This document shows positions 17,125 to 25,571 of a DNA stretch of 64,000 bases, piece after piece. The first letter of the stretch is position 1. Every line of letters starts with the position of its first letter. The notes beneath the pieces are model-generated. The model was given only the letters and a program-made list of their open reading frames with translations. It ran no database searches and was not told where the DNA came from. A program made the translations under genes and the position numbers. This DNA is from Rhodococcus phenolicus (GTDB lineage Bacteria > Actinomycetota > Actinomycetes > Mycobacteriales > Mycobacteriaceae), in contig NZ_LRRH01000005.1 in assembly GCF_001646785.1 (NCBI RefSeq), forward strand, positions 179,225 through 243,224. Reading direction: 5' to 3'.

Positions 17125-18614
17125 GACAGGATTCCGGTCAATGTCGGCAACGCCGGCTCGTCGGCGAGCATCCCCAGCAGCAGGTCGACGTCCAAGTGCT
17201 CCTCGATCAGGTCTGCCAGTGCCTCGAGCCGCGCCTCCCGCGCCGCCGGGAAACTCACCACGCCCGTGCGCACCTCGCGGTCGGCAGCGGTCGCGACCTC
17301 CCGCAACCACGCCGCACGCAGTGCATCGCCTTCGAGGCTGCCGTGCCACATCGTGCCGAACACCGAGCCCGCGCGGGCTCCGCCGAGGAACTCCTCGGCG
17401 CTCCCGACCGTGATCCGGCCGTGGTGGATCTCGTACCCGGACGCCGCGACGCCGAGCGCAGATCCCGTCGGCAGCCGCAACGCCTTCTCACGCGCGAAAA
17501 CCGTGCGCACATCGAGTAATCCGAGGCCCTCGGCGGAGGATCCGGGGACTCCCTCCACACCGTCCGGGTCCTCGATCACCGCACCGAGCATCTGGAATCC
17601 CCCGCAGATTCCCAGGACGGCGCCGCCCCGTCGGGCGTGCTCGCGCAGTGCGACGTCGAGCCCCCGCGACCGCAGCCACGCCAGGTCGGCGAGGGTCGCG
17701 CGGGTGCCGGGCAGGATCACGGCGTCGGCTCCGGCCAGCGCGCGCGGGTCGTCGACGAAGCGCACGCGCACGTCGGGTTCGAGGCACAGTGCGTCGACGT
17801 CGGTGAAGTTGCTGATGCGGGGCAGCATGACGACCGCCACCGTCAGGACACCGGCGCCGTCGTGAGCGGGACGCGACGTCAGTGCCAGCGAATCCTCCGA
17901 GTCGATCCACAGGTCGCGCTGCCACGGCAGCACACCGAGCACCGGGCGGCCGGTGAGCGCTTCGAGGGAATCCAGGCCCGGCCGGAGCAGCCCGACGTCG
18001 CCGCGGAACTTGTTGACGACGAAACCGCGGATCAGCGCCTGGTCGCCGGCGTCGAGCAGAGCCAGGGTGCCGTACATGGAGGCGAACACCCCGCCGCGGT
18101 CGATGTCGCCGACGAGGATCGTCGGCATGGCTCCGTGCCGGGCGAGTCCCATGTTCACGTAATCGTGCGCACGCAGATTGATCTCGGCGGCACTGCCTGC
18201 GCCCTCGCACACGACGACGTCGAACCGGGACCGCAGCTCGTCCAGTGCCGCGAAGGCCGCGTCCGCGAGATGTTTCCGGCCACCGGCGAATTCACCGGCC
18301 TCTAGGCGCCCTGCGGGCGCGCCCATGACGACGACGTGACTGGTGCGGTCGCTGCCGGGTTTGAGCAGCACCGGATTCATCGCCGGCTCGGGCACGGCAC
18401 GGGCGGCGACCGCCTGGATCCACTGTGCCCGGCCGATTTCGGATCCGGTGCCGGTGACCGGATCGAGGGTGACCATGGAGTTGTTGGACATGTTCTGCGC
18501 CTTGAACGGCGCGACCGAGAGTCCGCGGCGGGACAGGGCCCGGCAGATCCCGGTGGTCACCACGGACTTCCCTGCGTCCGAGGTGGTTCCGGCGACGAGC
18601 AGGCCCCGTCCCAT
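17121..18614 (-). CDS. cobQ: Adenosylcobyric acid synthase
   Basis: This 497-residue CobQ/CbiP enzyme starts with the dethiobiotin-synthetase-like ATP-binding region (LLVAGTTSDAGKSVVTTGIC, PFKAQNMSNNSMV) and continues with VVCEGAGSAAEINLR. The C-terminal glutamine amidotransferase domain carries its nucleophile in VLGICGGFQMLG and the partner His in a GYEIHHGR segment. It amidates side chains b, d, e and g. It sits 3 bp after cbtA and overlaps cobK, so the cobalt transporter genes and two cobalamin enzymes share one riboswitch-controlled message. Confidence 0.96.
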   Translation of the reverse strand: MGRGLLVAGTTSDAGKSVVTTGICRALSRRGLSVAPFKAQNMSNNSMVTLDPVTGTGSEIGRAQWIQAVAARAVPEPAMNPVLLKPGSDRTSHVVVMGAPAGRLEAGEFAGGRKHLADAAFAALDELRSRFDVVVCEGAGSAAEINLRAHDYVNMGLARHGAMPTILVGDIDRGGVFASMYGTLALLDAGDQALIRGFVVNKFRGDVGLLRPGLDSLEALTGRPVLGVLPWQRDLWIDSEDSLALTSRPAHDGAGVLTVAVVMLPRISNFTDVDALCLEPDVRVRFVDDPRALAGADAVILPGTRATLADLAWLRSRGLDVALREHARRGGAVLGICGGFQMLGAVIEDPDGVEGVPGSSAEGLGLLDVRTVFAREKALRLPTGSALGVAASGYEIHHGRITVGSAEEFLGGARAGSVFGTMWHGSLEGDALRAAWLREVATAADREVRTGVVSFPAAREARLEALADLIEEHLDVDLLLGMLADEPALPTLTGILS

Positions 18615-18617
18615 CTC

Positions 18618-19430
18618 TCAGGCCACCGCGATCGGGGTGCGACGGTCCGCGCGTTCGGTCAGGAACGCGAAGACCGCGCCGAGCCCCGCCCAGAGGGTCG
18701 CCTGCACCGCCAGCGACGACACGCGGAATTCCCACAGCAGTGTCGCCGGGAAGTCGTCGGCGACCTCGTCGATCGTCGGCAGCACCACGTAGCCGAGGGT
18801 CACGACGACCAGGAAGGTGAGCACCGGCGCGACGACCCGGACCGTGCGCAACTCCTGCGCGGCCAGTGCCTTCCGGACGACGACCGCGACCACGACGGCC
18901 ACGACTCCGAGGACCACGGTCGCGAGCCACAACCAGGTGCGCTGGGCGATGGTGTCGGGATCGCCGACCGCGGGCGGGTTCGCGGGGTACTTCACGAACG
19001 GCACCGCCTCGATCGCGAGCCATCCGAATCCCGCGGTCGCCAGGGCGAGCGACCACCCGGACAGCGCGGTGTGCCGGCGAGCGAAATGCAGTACGGCAGC
19101 GTAGATCGCGCCGAGCGCGAGTCCGGCGAGCGCCGTCGCCAGGAACAGCCCGGCCTTCTGCCCCGCACGGCCGACGAGGGCGTCCTCACCATGACTGTGA
19201 CCCTGAGGGGCCTCGGCGTCGGCTGCGCCGTGGGTGTGCCCGTGACCGTCGGTGGCGTCGGCAGCCTCCTCGAGCGCGATCGCCGACTCGATGTGCGGCT
19301 CGCCGACGACGAACGCGACGGCACCGGCGAGCAGGCCCGCGATCAGACCGGCCAGCAGGCCGCGCAGCAGGAGCTGCAGGAATCCGCCGGCCAACGGGCG
19401 GAGGGACGATTCAGTTGTGTCGGGGTGCAT
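18618..19430 (-). CDS. cbtA: Cobalt transporter subunit CbtA
   Basis: This 270-residue membrane protein has five or six hydrophobic segments and the CbtA start pattern LLLRGLLAGLIAGLLAGAVAFVVGEPHIESAIALEE. A His-rich loop (DGHGHTHG and QGHSHGED) lies between the first two membrane helices and probably binds metal. The C-terminus contains PTIDEVADDFPATLLWEFRVSSLAVQATLWAGLGAVF, typical of the family. I choose ATG 19430; an upstream GTG at 19454 would overlap cbtB. It works with CbtB in cobalt uptake, which suits its place upstream of cobQ-cobK behind a cobalamin riboswitch. Confidence 0.92.
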   Translation of the reverse strand: MHPDTTESSLRPLAGGFLQLLLRGLLAGLIAGLLAGAVAFVVGEPHIESAIALEEAADATDGHGHTHGAADAEAPQGHSHGEDALVGRAGQKAGLFLATALAGLALGAIYAAVLHFARRHTALSGWSLALATAGFGWLAIEAVPFVKYPANPPAVGDPDTIAQRTWLWLATVVLGVVAVVVAVVVRKALAAQELRTVRVVAPVLTFLVVVTLGYVVLPTIDEVADDFPATLLWEFRVSSLAVQATLWAGLGAVFAFLTERADRRTPIAVA

Positions 19431-19444
19431 CGGCTCGCCCGTAC

Positions 19445-19639
19445 TCAGTGGCACGGCAGGCCCAGCAGGTGCCGGCCGTCGTGCATCAGTTCGTGCATGA
19501 ACATGCCGCTGCGGGAGATCGCGCCCTGGTCGAATCCGACCAGGTAGAGAACGACGAATGCGAGCAGAACCGTCGCGGCGATCGCGGCGGCCAGCGCCGC
19601 GTTGCCCAGCGACTCGTCGGGAAGGTGAACGACAGCCAT
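19445..19639 (-). CDS. cbtB: Cobalt transporter subunit CbtB
   Basis: This 64-residue protein has one transmembrane helix (ALAAAIAATVLLAFVVLYLVG) and the CbtB C-terminal metal-binding tail HELMHDGRHLLGLPCH, where the His and Cys residues are conserved. ATG 19639 is preceded by GAGGAGG in the message. It is the first gene of the operon and is located directly downstream of a cobalamin riboswitch. Confidence 0.93.
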   Translation of the reverse strand: MAVVHLPDESLGNAALAAAIAATVLLAFVVLYLVGFDQGAISRSGMFMHELMHDGRHLLGLPCH

Positions 19640-19649
19640 GGCAGAAGCC

Positions 19650-19783
19650 TCCTCGGGATTGACGCGTCCCATCGAAAAGGTCACGCGCCGAGGGAGTTTT
19701 CTGGCTCCCGGGCCGTTTGCCCGGTCACAGTGGCGCGACCGCTCCGGCTTCCCACCGGATTGCCTGCACCTCGACACATGCGT
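19650..19783 (-). ncRNA. Cobalamin riboswitch (cbt type) upstream of cbtB-cbtA-cobQ-cobK
   Basis: Read on the minus strand, the leader contains CGAGGTGC, ATCCGGTGGGAAGCCGGAGC, CGCGCCACTGTGACCG and GGGAGCCAGAAAACTCCC. This is the pattern of the cobalamin element variant often found before CbtAB genes. The aptamer ends shortly before the GAGGAGG ribosome site of cbtB, so translational control is plausible. Confidence 0.82.
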
Positions 19784-19790
19784 ACGCGGA

Positions 19791-19820
19791 ACAATGGCAC
19801 CGCGCCGCCGCACCTGTCAA
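19791..19820 (-). promoter_or_regulatory. Promoter of the cbtB-cbtA-cobQ-cobK operon
   Basis: On the minus strand a consensus TTGACA (19815-19820) is followed after 18 nt by CATTGT (19791-19796). The predicted start, near 19784, coincides with the beginning of the riboswitch. Confidence 0.55.
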
Positions 19821-19841
19821 GCCGGAGACCGTTGTGGTCGA

Positions 19842-20387
19842 ATGTCGCTCGTGTTGCGACTGCAGCTGTTCGCCCACGCGTCCACCGATGCGCTCGCAGA
19901 GGTGCGCTTCCCCGCCGACGAACCGGTGTCGGACCGGGGCAGGCGCGAACTCGAGCGCGTACGGCCGCCCGTCGTCGATCACGCGCTCACCGCACCGGAG
20001 CGCCGGACCGTCGACACGGCGGCGGTGCTGGGGGTGCGCGCCGAATCGGATACGGCCCTGCGGGAACTCGACTACGGCACCTGGGCGGGGAAGCCGATGT
20101 CGACGGTGCCCGAGGCCGACCTCGCCGCGTGGCTGATCGATCCACATGCGGCGCCGCACGGCGGCGAGTCGATCGTGGCACTGCTCGGCCGGACCCGCGG
20201 CTGGCTCGACGAGATGGGCGGCCGGTCGGGCCGGTGGCTCGCGGTGACCCACCCGTCCGTGATCCGGGCCGCGACGGTGTGCGTGCTGGAGGCTCCGGCG
20301 TCGGCGTTCTGGCGGGTCGACGTGCGGCCGGCGAGCGTCACCCGGTTGCACGCGCGGGACGGCAGATGGACACTGCGGTTGGCCTGA
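19842..20387 (+). CDS. Histidine phosphatase-like protein with degenerate RHG motif
   Basis: This 181-residue protein has the phosphoglycerate-mutase/histidine phosphatase fold, judged by TAPERRTVDTAAVLG, LRELDYGTWAGKPM and the second catalytic His region RWLAVTHPSVIRAATV. The family's first motif, normally RHG.T, reads LFAHASTDALAE here. The phospho-accepting His is kept but the preceding Arg and following Gly are Ala. The setting next to cobalamin genes suggests a relation to alpha-ribazole phosphatase (CobC of enterics), but this is inference and activity may be lost. The start is taken at ATG 19842. It is divergent from the cbt riboswitch. Confidence 0.8.
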   Translation: MSLVLRLQLFAHASTDALAEVRFPADEPVSDRGRRELERVRPPVVDHALTAPERRTVDTAAVLGVRAESDTALRELDYGTWAGKPMSTVPEADLAAWLIDPHAAPHGGESIVALLGRTRGWLDEMGGRSGRWLAVTHPSVIRAATVCVLEAPASAFWRVDVRPASVTRLHARDGRWTLRLA

Positions 20388-20391
20388 CCTG

Positions 20392-21321
20392 CTACCAGGT
20401 GACGTCTTCCTCGCACCGGCGCCCGTCGACGGTGGTTTCGATCTGCACGGTCGCGTGGTCGAGCCCGTGGGTGGACAGGACGGTGCGGGCGGAGTCGAGG
20501 ACCCATCGTGTGTCGTGATCGCTGACCAGGTGCACGGTCGCGACGTCCATGCCGGTCGTCAGTGTCCAGACGTGGAGGTCGTGAACGCCGGCGACACCGG
20601 GCAGCGCGGCGAGGTCGGCGCGCACCGCGTCGACGTCGAGATGCGCCGGCGACGCCTGCGTGAGGATGCGGAGCGACGCCGCCGCCAACCGCAGGGCTCG
20701 GGGCACCACCCAGAGGGAGATGAGCACGCCGACGACGACGTCGGCGAAGTTCCATCCGAAACCGATGATCAACGCGCCCGCGACGAGGACCCCGACGCTG
20801 CCGACGGCGTCGGCGAGCACTTCGAGATAGGCACCCCGCACGGCGAGACTGTCCTTGGCGTCGGCGCGCAGCATGAACATCACGACGAGGTTGGCGGCGA
20901 GACCGGCCGCGGCGGTGAGGATCATCGCCAGGCCGGGCAGTTCCGGTGTGTCACCGATGCGCTCGATCGCCTCGTAGAACACCCAGGCGGCGACGGCGAG
21001 CAGCAGCACGGCGTTCGCCATCGCGGTGAGCACCTCGGCGCGGTGCCAGCCGAACGTGCGGGCCGCGGCGCTGCTGCCGCGGCGGGCCAGCAGGAGCGCG
21101 ACCAGGCCCATCGACATGCCGACGACGTCGGTGAGCATGTGCCCGGCGTCGGCGAGCAGGGACAGCGAACCGATCCACAGGCCGACGACGGCCTCGAGGA
21201 TCAGGAAGGCGACGAGGATGCCGAGCGCCACCGCCATCCGGCGGATCGTCGTGGCGGACGGGCCGACCGCGCCGCCGTGCCCTTGCCCCGCTCCGTGTGA
21301 ATGTCCGTGACCGGCCCCCAT
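20392..21321 (-). CDS. Cation diffusion facilitator (zinc/cobalt efflux)
   Basis: This 309-residue CDF protein has a His-rich N-terminus (MGAGHGHSHGAGQGHGG), six transmembrane helices and the metal sites SLLADAGHMLTD (helix II) and YLEVLADAVGSVGVL (helix V). The cytoplasmic C-terminal domain contains VHDLHVWTLTTGM. It exports Zn2+, Co2+ or similar ions by proton antiport. ATG 21321 follows a GGAGGGAGG ribosome site. A 12-bp perfect palindrome upstream is a possible metalloregulator operator. The location beside cobalt uptake and cobalamin genes makes cobalt export plausible, but the metal is not proven. Confidence 0.94.
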   Translation of the reverse strand: MGAGHGHSHGAGQGHGGAVGPSATTIRRMAVALGILVAFLILEAVVGLWIGSLSLLADAGHMLTDVVGMSMGLVALLLARRGSSAAARTFGWHRAEVLTAMANAVLLLAVAAWVFYEAIERIGDTPELPGLAMILTAAAGLAANLVVMFMLRADAKDSLAVRGAYLEVLADAVGSVGVLVAGALIIGFGWNFADVVVGVLISLWVVPRALRLAAASLRILTQASPAHLDVDAVRADLAALPGVAGVHDLHVWTLTTGMDVATVHLVSDHDTRWVLDSARTVLSTHGLDHATVQIETTVDGRRCEEDVTW

Positions 21322-21355
21322 GGCCCTCCCTCCGAATCCCGGCCAGCATATGCAC

Positions 21356-21367
21356 ACATGCGCATGT
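21356..21367 (-). promoter_or_regulatory. Palindrome upstream of the cation efflux gene
   Basis: ACATGCGCATGT is a perfect 12-bp palindrome 35 bp before the start codon, within the AT-richer stretch ATATGCACACATGCGCATGTATTC. Size and place fit an ArsR/SmtB-type metal sensor site. No such regulator gene is adjacent. Confidence 0.4.
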
Positions 21368-21407
21368 ATTCAACACTTCCGCCGGCGGGGGTCGAACCAC
21401 CTCCCGG

Positions 21408-22607
21408 TCAGGGGCGACCGGAATGACGAGCGGGACGGTGGTCGTGATCGTGATCCTGGTCGAAATCGGGCCGGTAGGCAGGAGTGCCGGTGGTGGGCGG
21501 CAGGGTTGCGATCGCGGAGATCCGCCCCAGGCCCGCCGCCTGCATGAGGTCGACGATCAGCGAGCGCAACTGCGCGAACACCACCGTCGACGACAGGCCG
21601 GCGCCCTCGATCAGTTCCGGCTTCATCTTGCGGGCGACGCTGCGCAGCACACGCGCCGCCTCGGCCTGATCGGGCTGGTCCCCCGGCTCCGCGAGAACAA
21701 CCTCGCGCAGCACGTCGACGGCGTCCGCGAGTTCCCGAATCCGGTGGACGAGCCGCGGGTCGAGGATCTCGTCGTCGCGCACCAGCGACAGGGACCGCCG
21801 CGAGAGGACCCGGATGTTGCGCATCGCGTTGTCGATCGGATCGGCCGCCGCGGTGAGCCGTTCGAGCCGGGGTTTGGTATTCCAGTACAGCGGTGAGATC
21901 CGGCTGATCTCCCGGCCGCCCGTGAGGTGGGTGCGCATCCCGTCGATCGCCGGCTGCGTCGCACGGGCCTGCTGCAGCGCCTCGTCGATCGGTTTCGGGT
22001 TGTTCTCCACCAGCCCGGCCTCGACCTTGCGCAGTACATCCGCCGCGGTCGCCAGGATCCCGGCGGCGTCGCGACGCGCGCGTCGCACCGGATGGGTCGG
22101 CACGATCGCGACCACCGCGATCCCCACGAGGCCACCGACCAGCGCGTCGACCATCCGATCGATACCGCCGGTGCCCCCGGGCGGGATCAGGGTGGCGACC
22201 AGCACCGCCGAGTTGCCGGCCTGCATCGCGAAGATCACGCCACCGTTGATCAGCACCGCCGTGGACATGGCCATCACCACGACCAGCGCGATCTGCCACG
22301 GACCGCTGCCGATCACCGAAATGATCAGATCGCCGACCCCGATGCCGATCGTGACACCGCAGACCAGTTCGACCGATCGCCGCAGCCGCGCGCCCAGCGA
22401 CAACCCGAGCGACACCACCGCGGCGATCGGCGCGAAGAACGGACGCTCGTGCCCGACCGGACCGCTCGCCACCCACCAGGCCAGTCCGGCTGCGAGCGCA
22501 CACTGGACGATCGGCAGCGCCGACCCGCGCAACCTCGTCGCCGGCCCCCGCAGGCGCCGTCGGATCTCGGTCCGGTCGGGCAGGCGCCTACTCGACGCCG
22601 AGCTCAC
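21408..22607 (-). CDS. FUSC-family membrane protein (aromatic acid exporter-like)
   Basis: This roughly 399-residue protein starts at GTG 22607, overlapping the end of the DUF3151 gene by 20 bp. An N-terminal membrane region of six helices (ALPIVQCALAAGLAWWVASG, PFFAPIAAVVSLGLSLG, NSAVLVATLIPPGG) is the FUSC/ArAE module. A long helical cytoplasmic domain follows (DVLRKVEAGLVENNPKPIDEALQQAR). The C-terminal tail is rich in Asp and His (DQDHDHDHRPARH). Relatives are proposed exporters of aromatic acids. The substrate is unknown. It appears translationally coupled to the preceding DUF3151 gene. Confidence 0.85.
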   Translation of the reverse strand: MSSASSRRLPDRTEIRRRLRGPATRLRGSALPIVQCALAAGLAWWVASGPVGHERPFFAPIAAVVSLGLSLGARLRRSVELVCGVTIGIGVGDLIISVIGSGPWQIALVVVMAMSTAVLINGGVIFAMQAGNSAVLVATLIPPGGTGGIDRMVDALVGGLVGIAVVAIVPTHPVRRARRDAAGILATAADVLRKVEAGLVENNPKPIDEALQQARATQPAIDGMRTHLTGGREISRISPLYWNTKPRLERLTAAADPIDNAMRNIRVLSRRSLSLVRDDEILDPRLVHRIRELADAVDVLREVVLAEPGDQPDQAEAARVLRSVARKMKPELIEGAGLSSTVVFAQLRSLIVDLMQAAGLGRISAIATLPPTTGTPAYRPDFDQDHDHDHRPARHSGRP

Positions 22608-23004
22608 GCGCGGCCCGCGGATCGCAGTCCTCGAGCAGGTCGAGGCAGCGGGCGTGCTCGTCGGTCTCGCCGATCGTCTGCGCGGCCCGGGCCAGAGCAG
22701 CGACGCATCGCAGGAATCCGCGGTTCGGTTCGTGCTCGAACGGAACCGGGCCGAAGCCCTTCCACCCGTTGCGGCGCAGCTGGTCGAGGCCACGGTGGTA
22801 TCCGGTGCGGGCGTAGGCATAGGCGGTGATCGTCTCGCCGCGTTCGAGTGCGGCCTCGGCCAGGTACGCCCACGCGATGGACGCCGTCGGATGGTCCGCC
22901 GCGACCTTGGCCGGGTCCTCGTGGTTGAGCAGCGCCGATTCCGCGTCGTCGTCGCCGGGAAGCAGGGTGGGCTGGGGTCCGAGAAGGTCACCGAAAGAGG
23001 TCAT
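22588..23004 (-). CDS. DUF3151 protein
   Basis: This 138-residue soluble protein has LLGPQPTLLPGD at the N-terminus, ASIAWAYLAEAALERGETITAYAYARTGYHRGLDQLRRNGW in the middle and CLDLLEDCDPRAARELG at the C-terminus. This is the actinobacterial DUF3151 family (the M. tuberculosis Rv0360c type), with a TPR-like helical repeat look. Function is unknown. The family sits close to fba in many Mycobacteriales, as here. ATG 23004 is used; an in-frame ATG 3 codons upstream is possible. Confidence 0.88.
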   Translation of the reverse strand: MTSFGDLLGPQPTLLPGDDDAESALLNHEDPAKVAADHPTASIAWAYLAEAALERGETITAYAYARTGYHRGLDQLRRNGWKGFGPVPFEHEPNRGFLRCVAALARAAQTIGETDEHARCLDLLEDCDPRAARELGVE

Positions 23005-23082
23005 GGCGACCATTCTGCCCGCCCCCGCGCGACGCTGGATAGGCTGCCCGGGAAACCGTAGGCCGTCGAACGAGGTGCATTC

Positions 23083-24300
23083 GTGCCGGATCCGAAGAAC
23101 GAAGACGCTTCCACTCCCCCGGAAGCGGCTGCAGCCGAGCCGCAGCAGGCCGATCCGGCGGGCAGCCCGGAACCGGACGACGGCGCCGCGAGCGGCGAGA
23201 CCGCGGACCCGGACACGAAGCCGGCCGCGGGTGCCGACGCGCCGGATACGGACACCGCCGACGAGAAGCCGGCCCCCGAGAACCTCCCGGCGACCGGCGG
23301 CGGGAAGGGCGCCGGCAGCAACAGGCCGGACGGCACCGACGAGGCCCCCGACACGGACGCCGATGCCGATACCGATGCCGCGACGGTCGCGACCGTCCGG
23401 CCGAAACCGGTGGGGGCCGACGCCGAGACCGTGGCGATTCCCATTGCCGGCGCGCGCCCGTCCGGAACACCCACGCCCGAAACTCCTGTCTCCGGCCCGA
23501 AGACCGACGCCAAAGAGGCAACGGGCGCCGAGACAACGGGCGAGGCAGAGACCGTCGCGATTCCGGCCGCCGACGCGAAGACCGTCGCCATCCCGATCGC
23601 CGGTGCCCGCACCCGCGAGACACCCGGCACCGGCGACGCCACTCCGGCCGAGTCCCGTGAGAAGCCCGCCGAGGAGACCGGCACGAAGGCCGAGGATTCC
23701 CCGTCCGCCGCCGAGGCCGCGACCGTGCAGATCCCGGTGCGGTCGCACACGCCGAACAAACGGCAGCCGCAGCGCATCGAACCGCGCTCGACCGAACCCG
23801 CGCGGCCCGAACCCCAACGCTTCCAACCGCAGCCGACGCCGCAGCGCATCGAACCGTCCCGCTCCCGCGGTGGCAGGCGGTGGGCGCTCGCGGCCACCGT
23901 TGCGGGAGTGCTGGTGGTCGCGGCGGTCGTGGTCGGGGCACTGCTGGTCTTCCTCGACCATCGGGCCGACAACTCACCCGAGGCGCGGATCCGCGCGAGT
24001 GTCGACACGTTCGTGACCGCGCTCGCGGCCGGTGACCTCGCGACGTTGCGGGCGTCGACGTGTGGGGGTCTGGCCGACTTCTACGCGACGGTGGACCCGG
24101 CGACGTTCACGGAGATCCACGACCTGGCGGTGCAGCAGGGTTCGGTGCCGGTGGTGACGAGTGTCGACAAGGTTCAGATCACCGACAACCACGCGATCGT
24201 TCAGGTGACCGCGCATCCGACGGGAACACCGACCGACGTCACCGAGCGGACGTTCGACCTGTCCGAGGTGAACGGGGAATGGAAGGTCTGCGGCGAATGA
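23083..24300 (+). CDS. Membrane-anchored protein with long disordered N-terminus (Rv0361-like)
   Basis: This 405-residue protein starts at GTG. Residues 1 to about 265 are disordered and rich in Pro, Ala, Asp, Glu and Thr. They contain repeats of the phrase TVAIPIAGAR (AETVAIPIAGAR twice, AETVAIPAADAK, AATVQIPVRS). A basic stretch (RSRGGRRW) precedes a single transmembrane helix (ALAATVAGVLVVAAVVVGALLVFL). The extracytoplasmic end is a 110-residue fold with two cysteines and an NTF2/DUF4878-like pattern (VDTFVTALAAGDLATLRASTCG). Position and architecture match M. tuberculosis Rv0361. Function is unknown; the Thr-containing cytoplasmic repeats could be kinase substrates (inference). Confidence 0.85.
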   Translation: MPDPKNEDASTPPEAAAAEPQQADPAGSPEPDDGAASGETADPDTKPAAGADAPDTDTADEKPAPENLPATGGGKGAGSNRPDGTDEAPDTDADADTDAATVATVRPKPVGADAETVAIPIAGARPSGTPTPETPVSGPKTDAKEATGAETTGEAETVAIPAADAKTVAIPIAGARTRETPGTGDATPAESREKPAEETGTKAEDSPSAAEAATVQIPVRSHTPNKRQPQRIEPRSTEPARPEPQRFQPQPTPQRIEPSRSRGGRRWALAATVAGVLVVAAVVVGALLVFLDHRADNSPEARIRASVDTFVTALAAGDLATLRASTCGGLADFYATVDPATFTEIHDLAVQQGSVPVVTSVDKVQITDNHAIVQVTAHPTGTPTDVTERTFDLSEVNGEWKVCGE

Positions 24301-24304
24301 AGGT

Positions 24305-24346
24305 CGTGCGTGTTTCTGGTAGTCGGAACTACCAGAAACACGCACG
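24305..24346. terminator. Bidirectional terminator-like palindrome between convergent genes
   Basis: There are 18-nt perfectly complementary arms (24305-24322 and 24329-24346) and a 6-nt loop, between the stop of the Rv0361-like gene and the end of fba. The arm CGTGCGTGTTTCTGGTAG belongs to the same family as the palindromes at 10741 and 37971. Confidence 0.85.
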
Positions 24347-24354
24347 GAGGGTGA

Positions 24355-25392
24355 TCAGCCGGCGGAGACCGAGCGGCCGGCCGACTTCAGGTCGTTGCAG
24401 GCCTCGATGACGCGGGCGGTCATCGACGCTTCGGCCTTCTTCAGGTAGCTGCGCGGATCGTAGGTCTTCTTGTTGCCGACCTCGCCGTCCACCTTGAGCA
24501 CACCGTCGTAGTTCGCGAACATGTGGCCCGCGACGGGACGAGTGAACGCGTACTGGGTGTCGGTGTCGACGTTCATCTTCACGACGCCGTAGCTCAGCGA
24601 CTCCTCGATCTCCGACTTCAGCGAGCCCGAACCGCCGTGGAAGACCAGGTCGAACGGCTTGGAACCGGCCGGCAGACCCAGCTTCTTCGACGCGGCGGCC
24701 TGGCCGTCGGCGAGGACGGACGGCTTGAGCTTGACGTTGCCCGGCTTGTAGACGCCGTGGACGTTGCCGAACGTCGCGGCGAGCAGGTACTGGCCCTTGT
24801 CACCGGCGCCGAGCGCATCGACGGTCTTCTCGAAGTCCTCGACGGTGGTGTAGAGCTTGTCGTTGATAGCGTTCTCGACGCCGTCCTCTTCACCGCCGAC
24901 GACGCCGATCTCGATCTCGAGGATGATCTTCGCGGCCTGCGCGGCGGCGAGGAGTTCCTGCGCGATCTCGAGGTTCTCGTCGATCGGAACGGCCGAGCCG
25001 TCCCACATGTGCGACTGGAACAGCGGGTTGCGGCCGGCGTTCACGCGCTCCTGGGAGATCGCGATGAGCGGGCGCACGAAGGTGTCGAGCTTGTCCTTCG
25101 GGCAGTGGTCGGTGTGCAGGGCGATGGTCACGTCGTACTTGTCCGCGACGACGTGCGCGAACTCGGCGAGCGCGACCGCGCCGGTCACCATGTCCTTCAC
25201 GCCCAGGCCGGAACCGAACTCGGCACCACCGGTCGAGAACTGGATGATGCCGTCGCTACCGGCGTCCGCGAAGCCCTTGATGGCGGCATTGATGGTTTCG
25301 GACGAGGTGCAGTTGATCGCGGGGAACGCGAAGGAATGCTCCTTCGCGCGGGCGATCATCTCGGCGTAGACCTCGGGAGTCGCGATAGGCAC
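24355..25392 (-). CDS. fba: Class II fructose-bisphosphate aldolase
   Basis: This 345-residue zinc-dependent aldolase of glycolysis and gluconeogenesis starts at GTG 25392 behind GGAGGACAG. Visible motifs are FAFPAINCTSSETINAA, the zinc/base region ALHTDHCPKD, EIEIGVVGGEEDG, ATFGNVHGVYKPGNVKL, DLVFHGGSGS and KMNVDTDTQYAFT. This is the long (class IIA) form usual in Mycobacteriales. A leader of about 180 bp separates it from the divergent DedA gene. Confidence 0.97.
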   Translation of the reverse strand: MPIATPEVYAEMIARAKEHSFAFPAINCTSSETINAAIKGFADAGSDGIIQFSTGGAEFGSGLGVKDMVTGAVALAEFAHVVADKYDVTIALHTDHCPKDKLDTFVRPLIAISQERVNAGRNPLFQSHMWDGSAVPIDENLEIAQELLAAAQAAKIILEIEIGVVGGEEDGVENAINDKLYTTVEDFEKTVDALGAGDKGQYLLAATFGNVHGVYKPGNVKLKPSVLADGQAAASKKLGLPAGSKPFDLVFHGGSGSLKSEIEESLSYGVVKMNVDTDTQYAFTRPVAGHMFANYDGVLKVDGEVGNKKTYDPRSYLKKAEASMTARVIEACNDLKSAGRSVSAG

Positions 25393-25571
25393 AGCGGCTG
25401 TCCTCCAGATGAGATGTCGTCGCCTACCCGTGGTGGCGGTAGGCGCAAGGGTTGTCCCTGCAGTATGTCAACAGTCCCGGGAACTGCACAGTTGGGTCCG
25501 GTTGCGGGCCCCCGTCCAGCCCGGTCGCGCGGACACCGGACCCCGCCGGGATGCGCCGCGCCGGTACGCTG

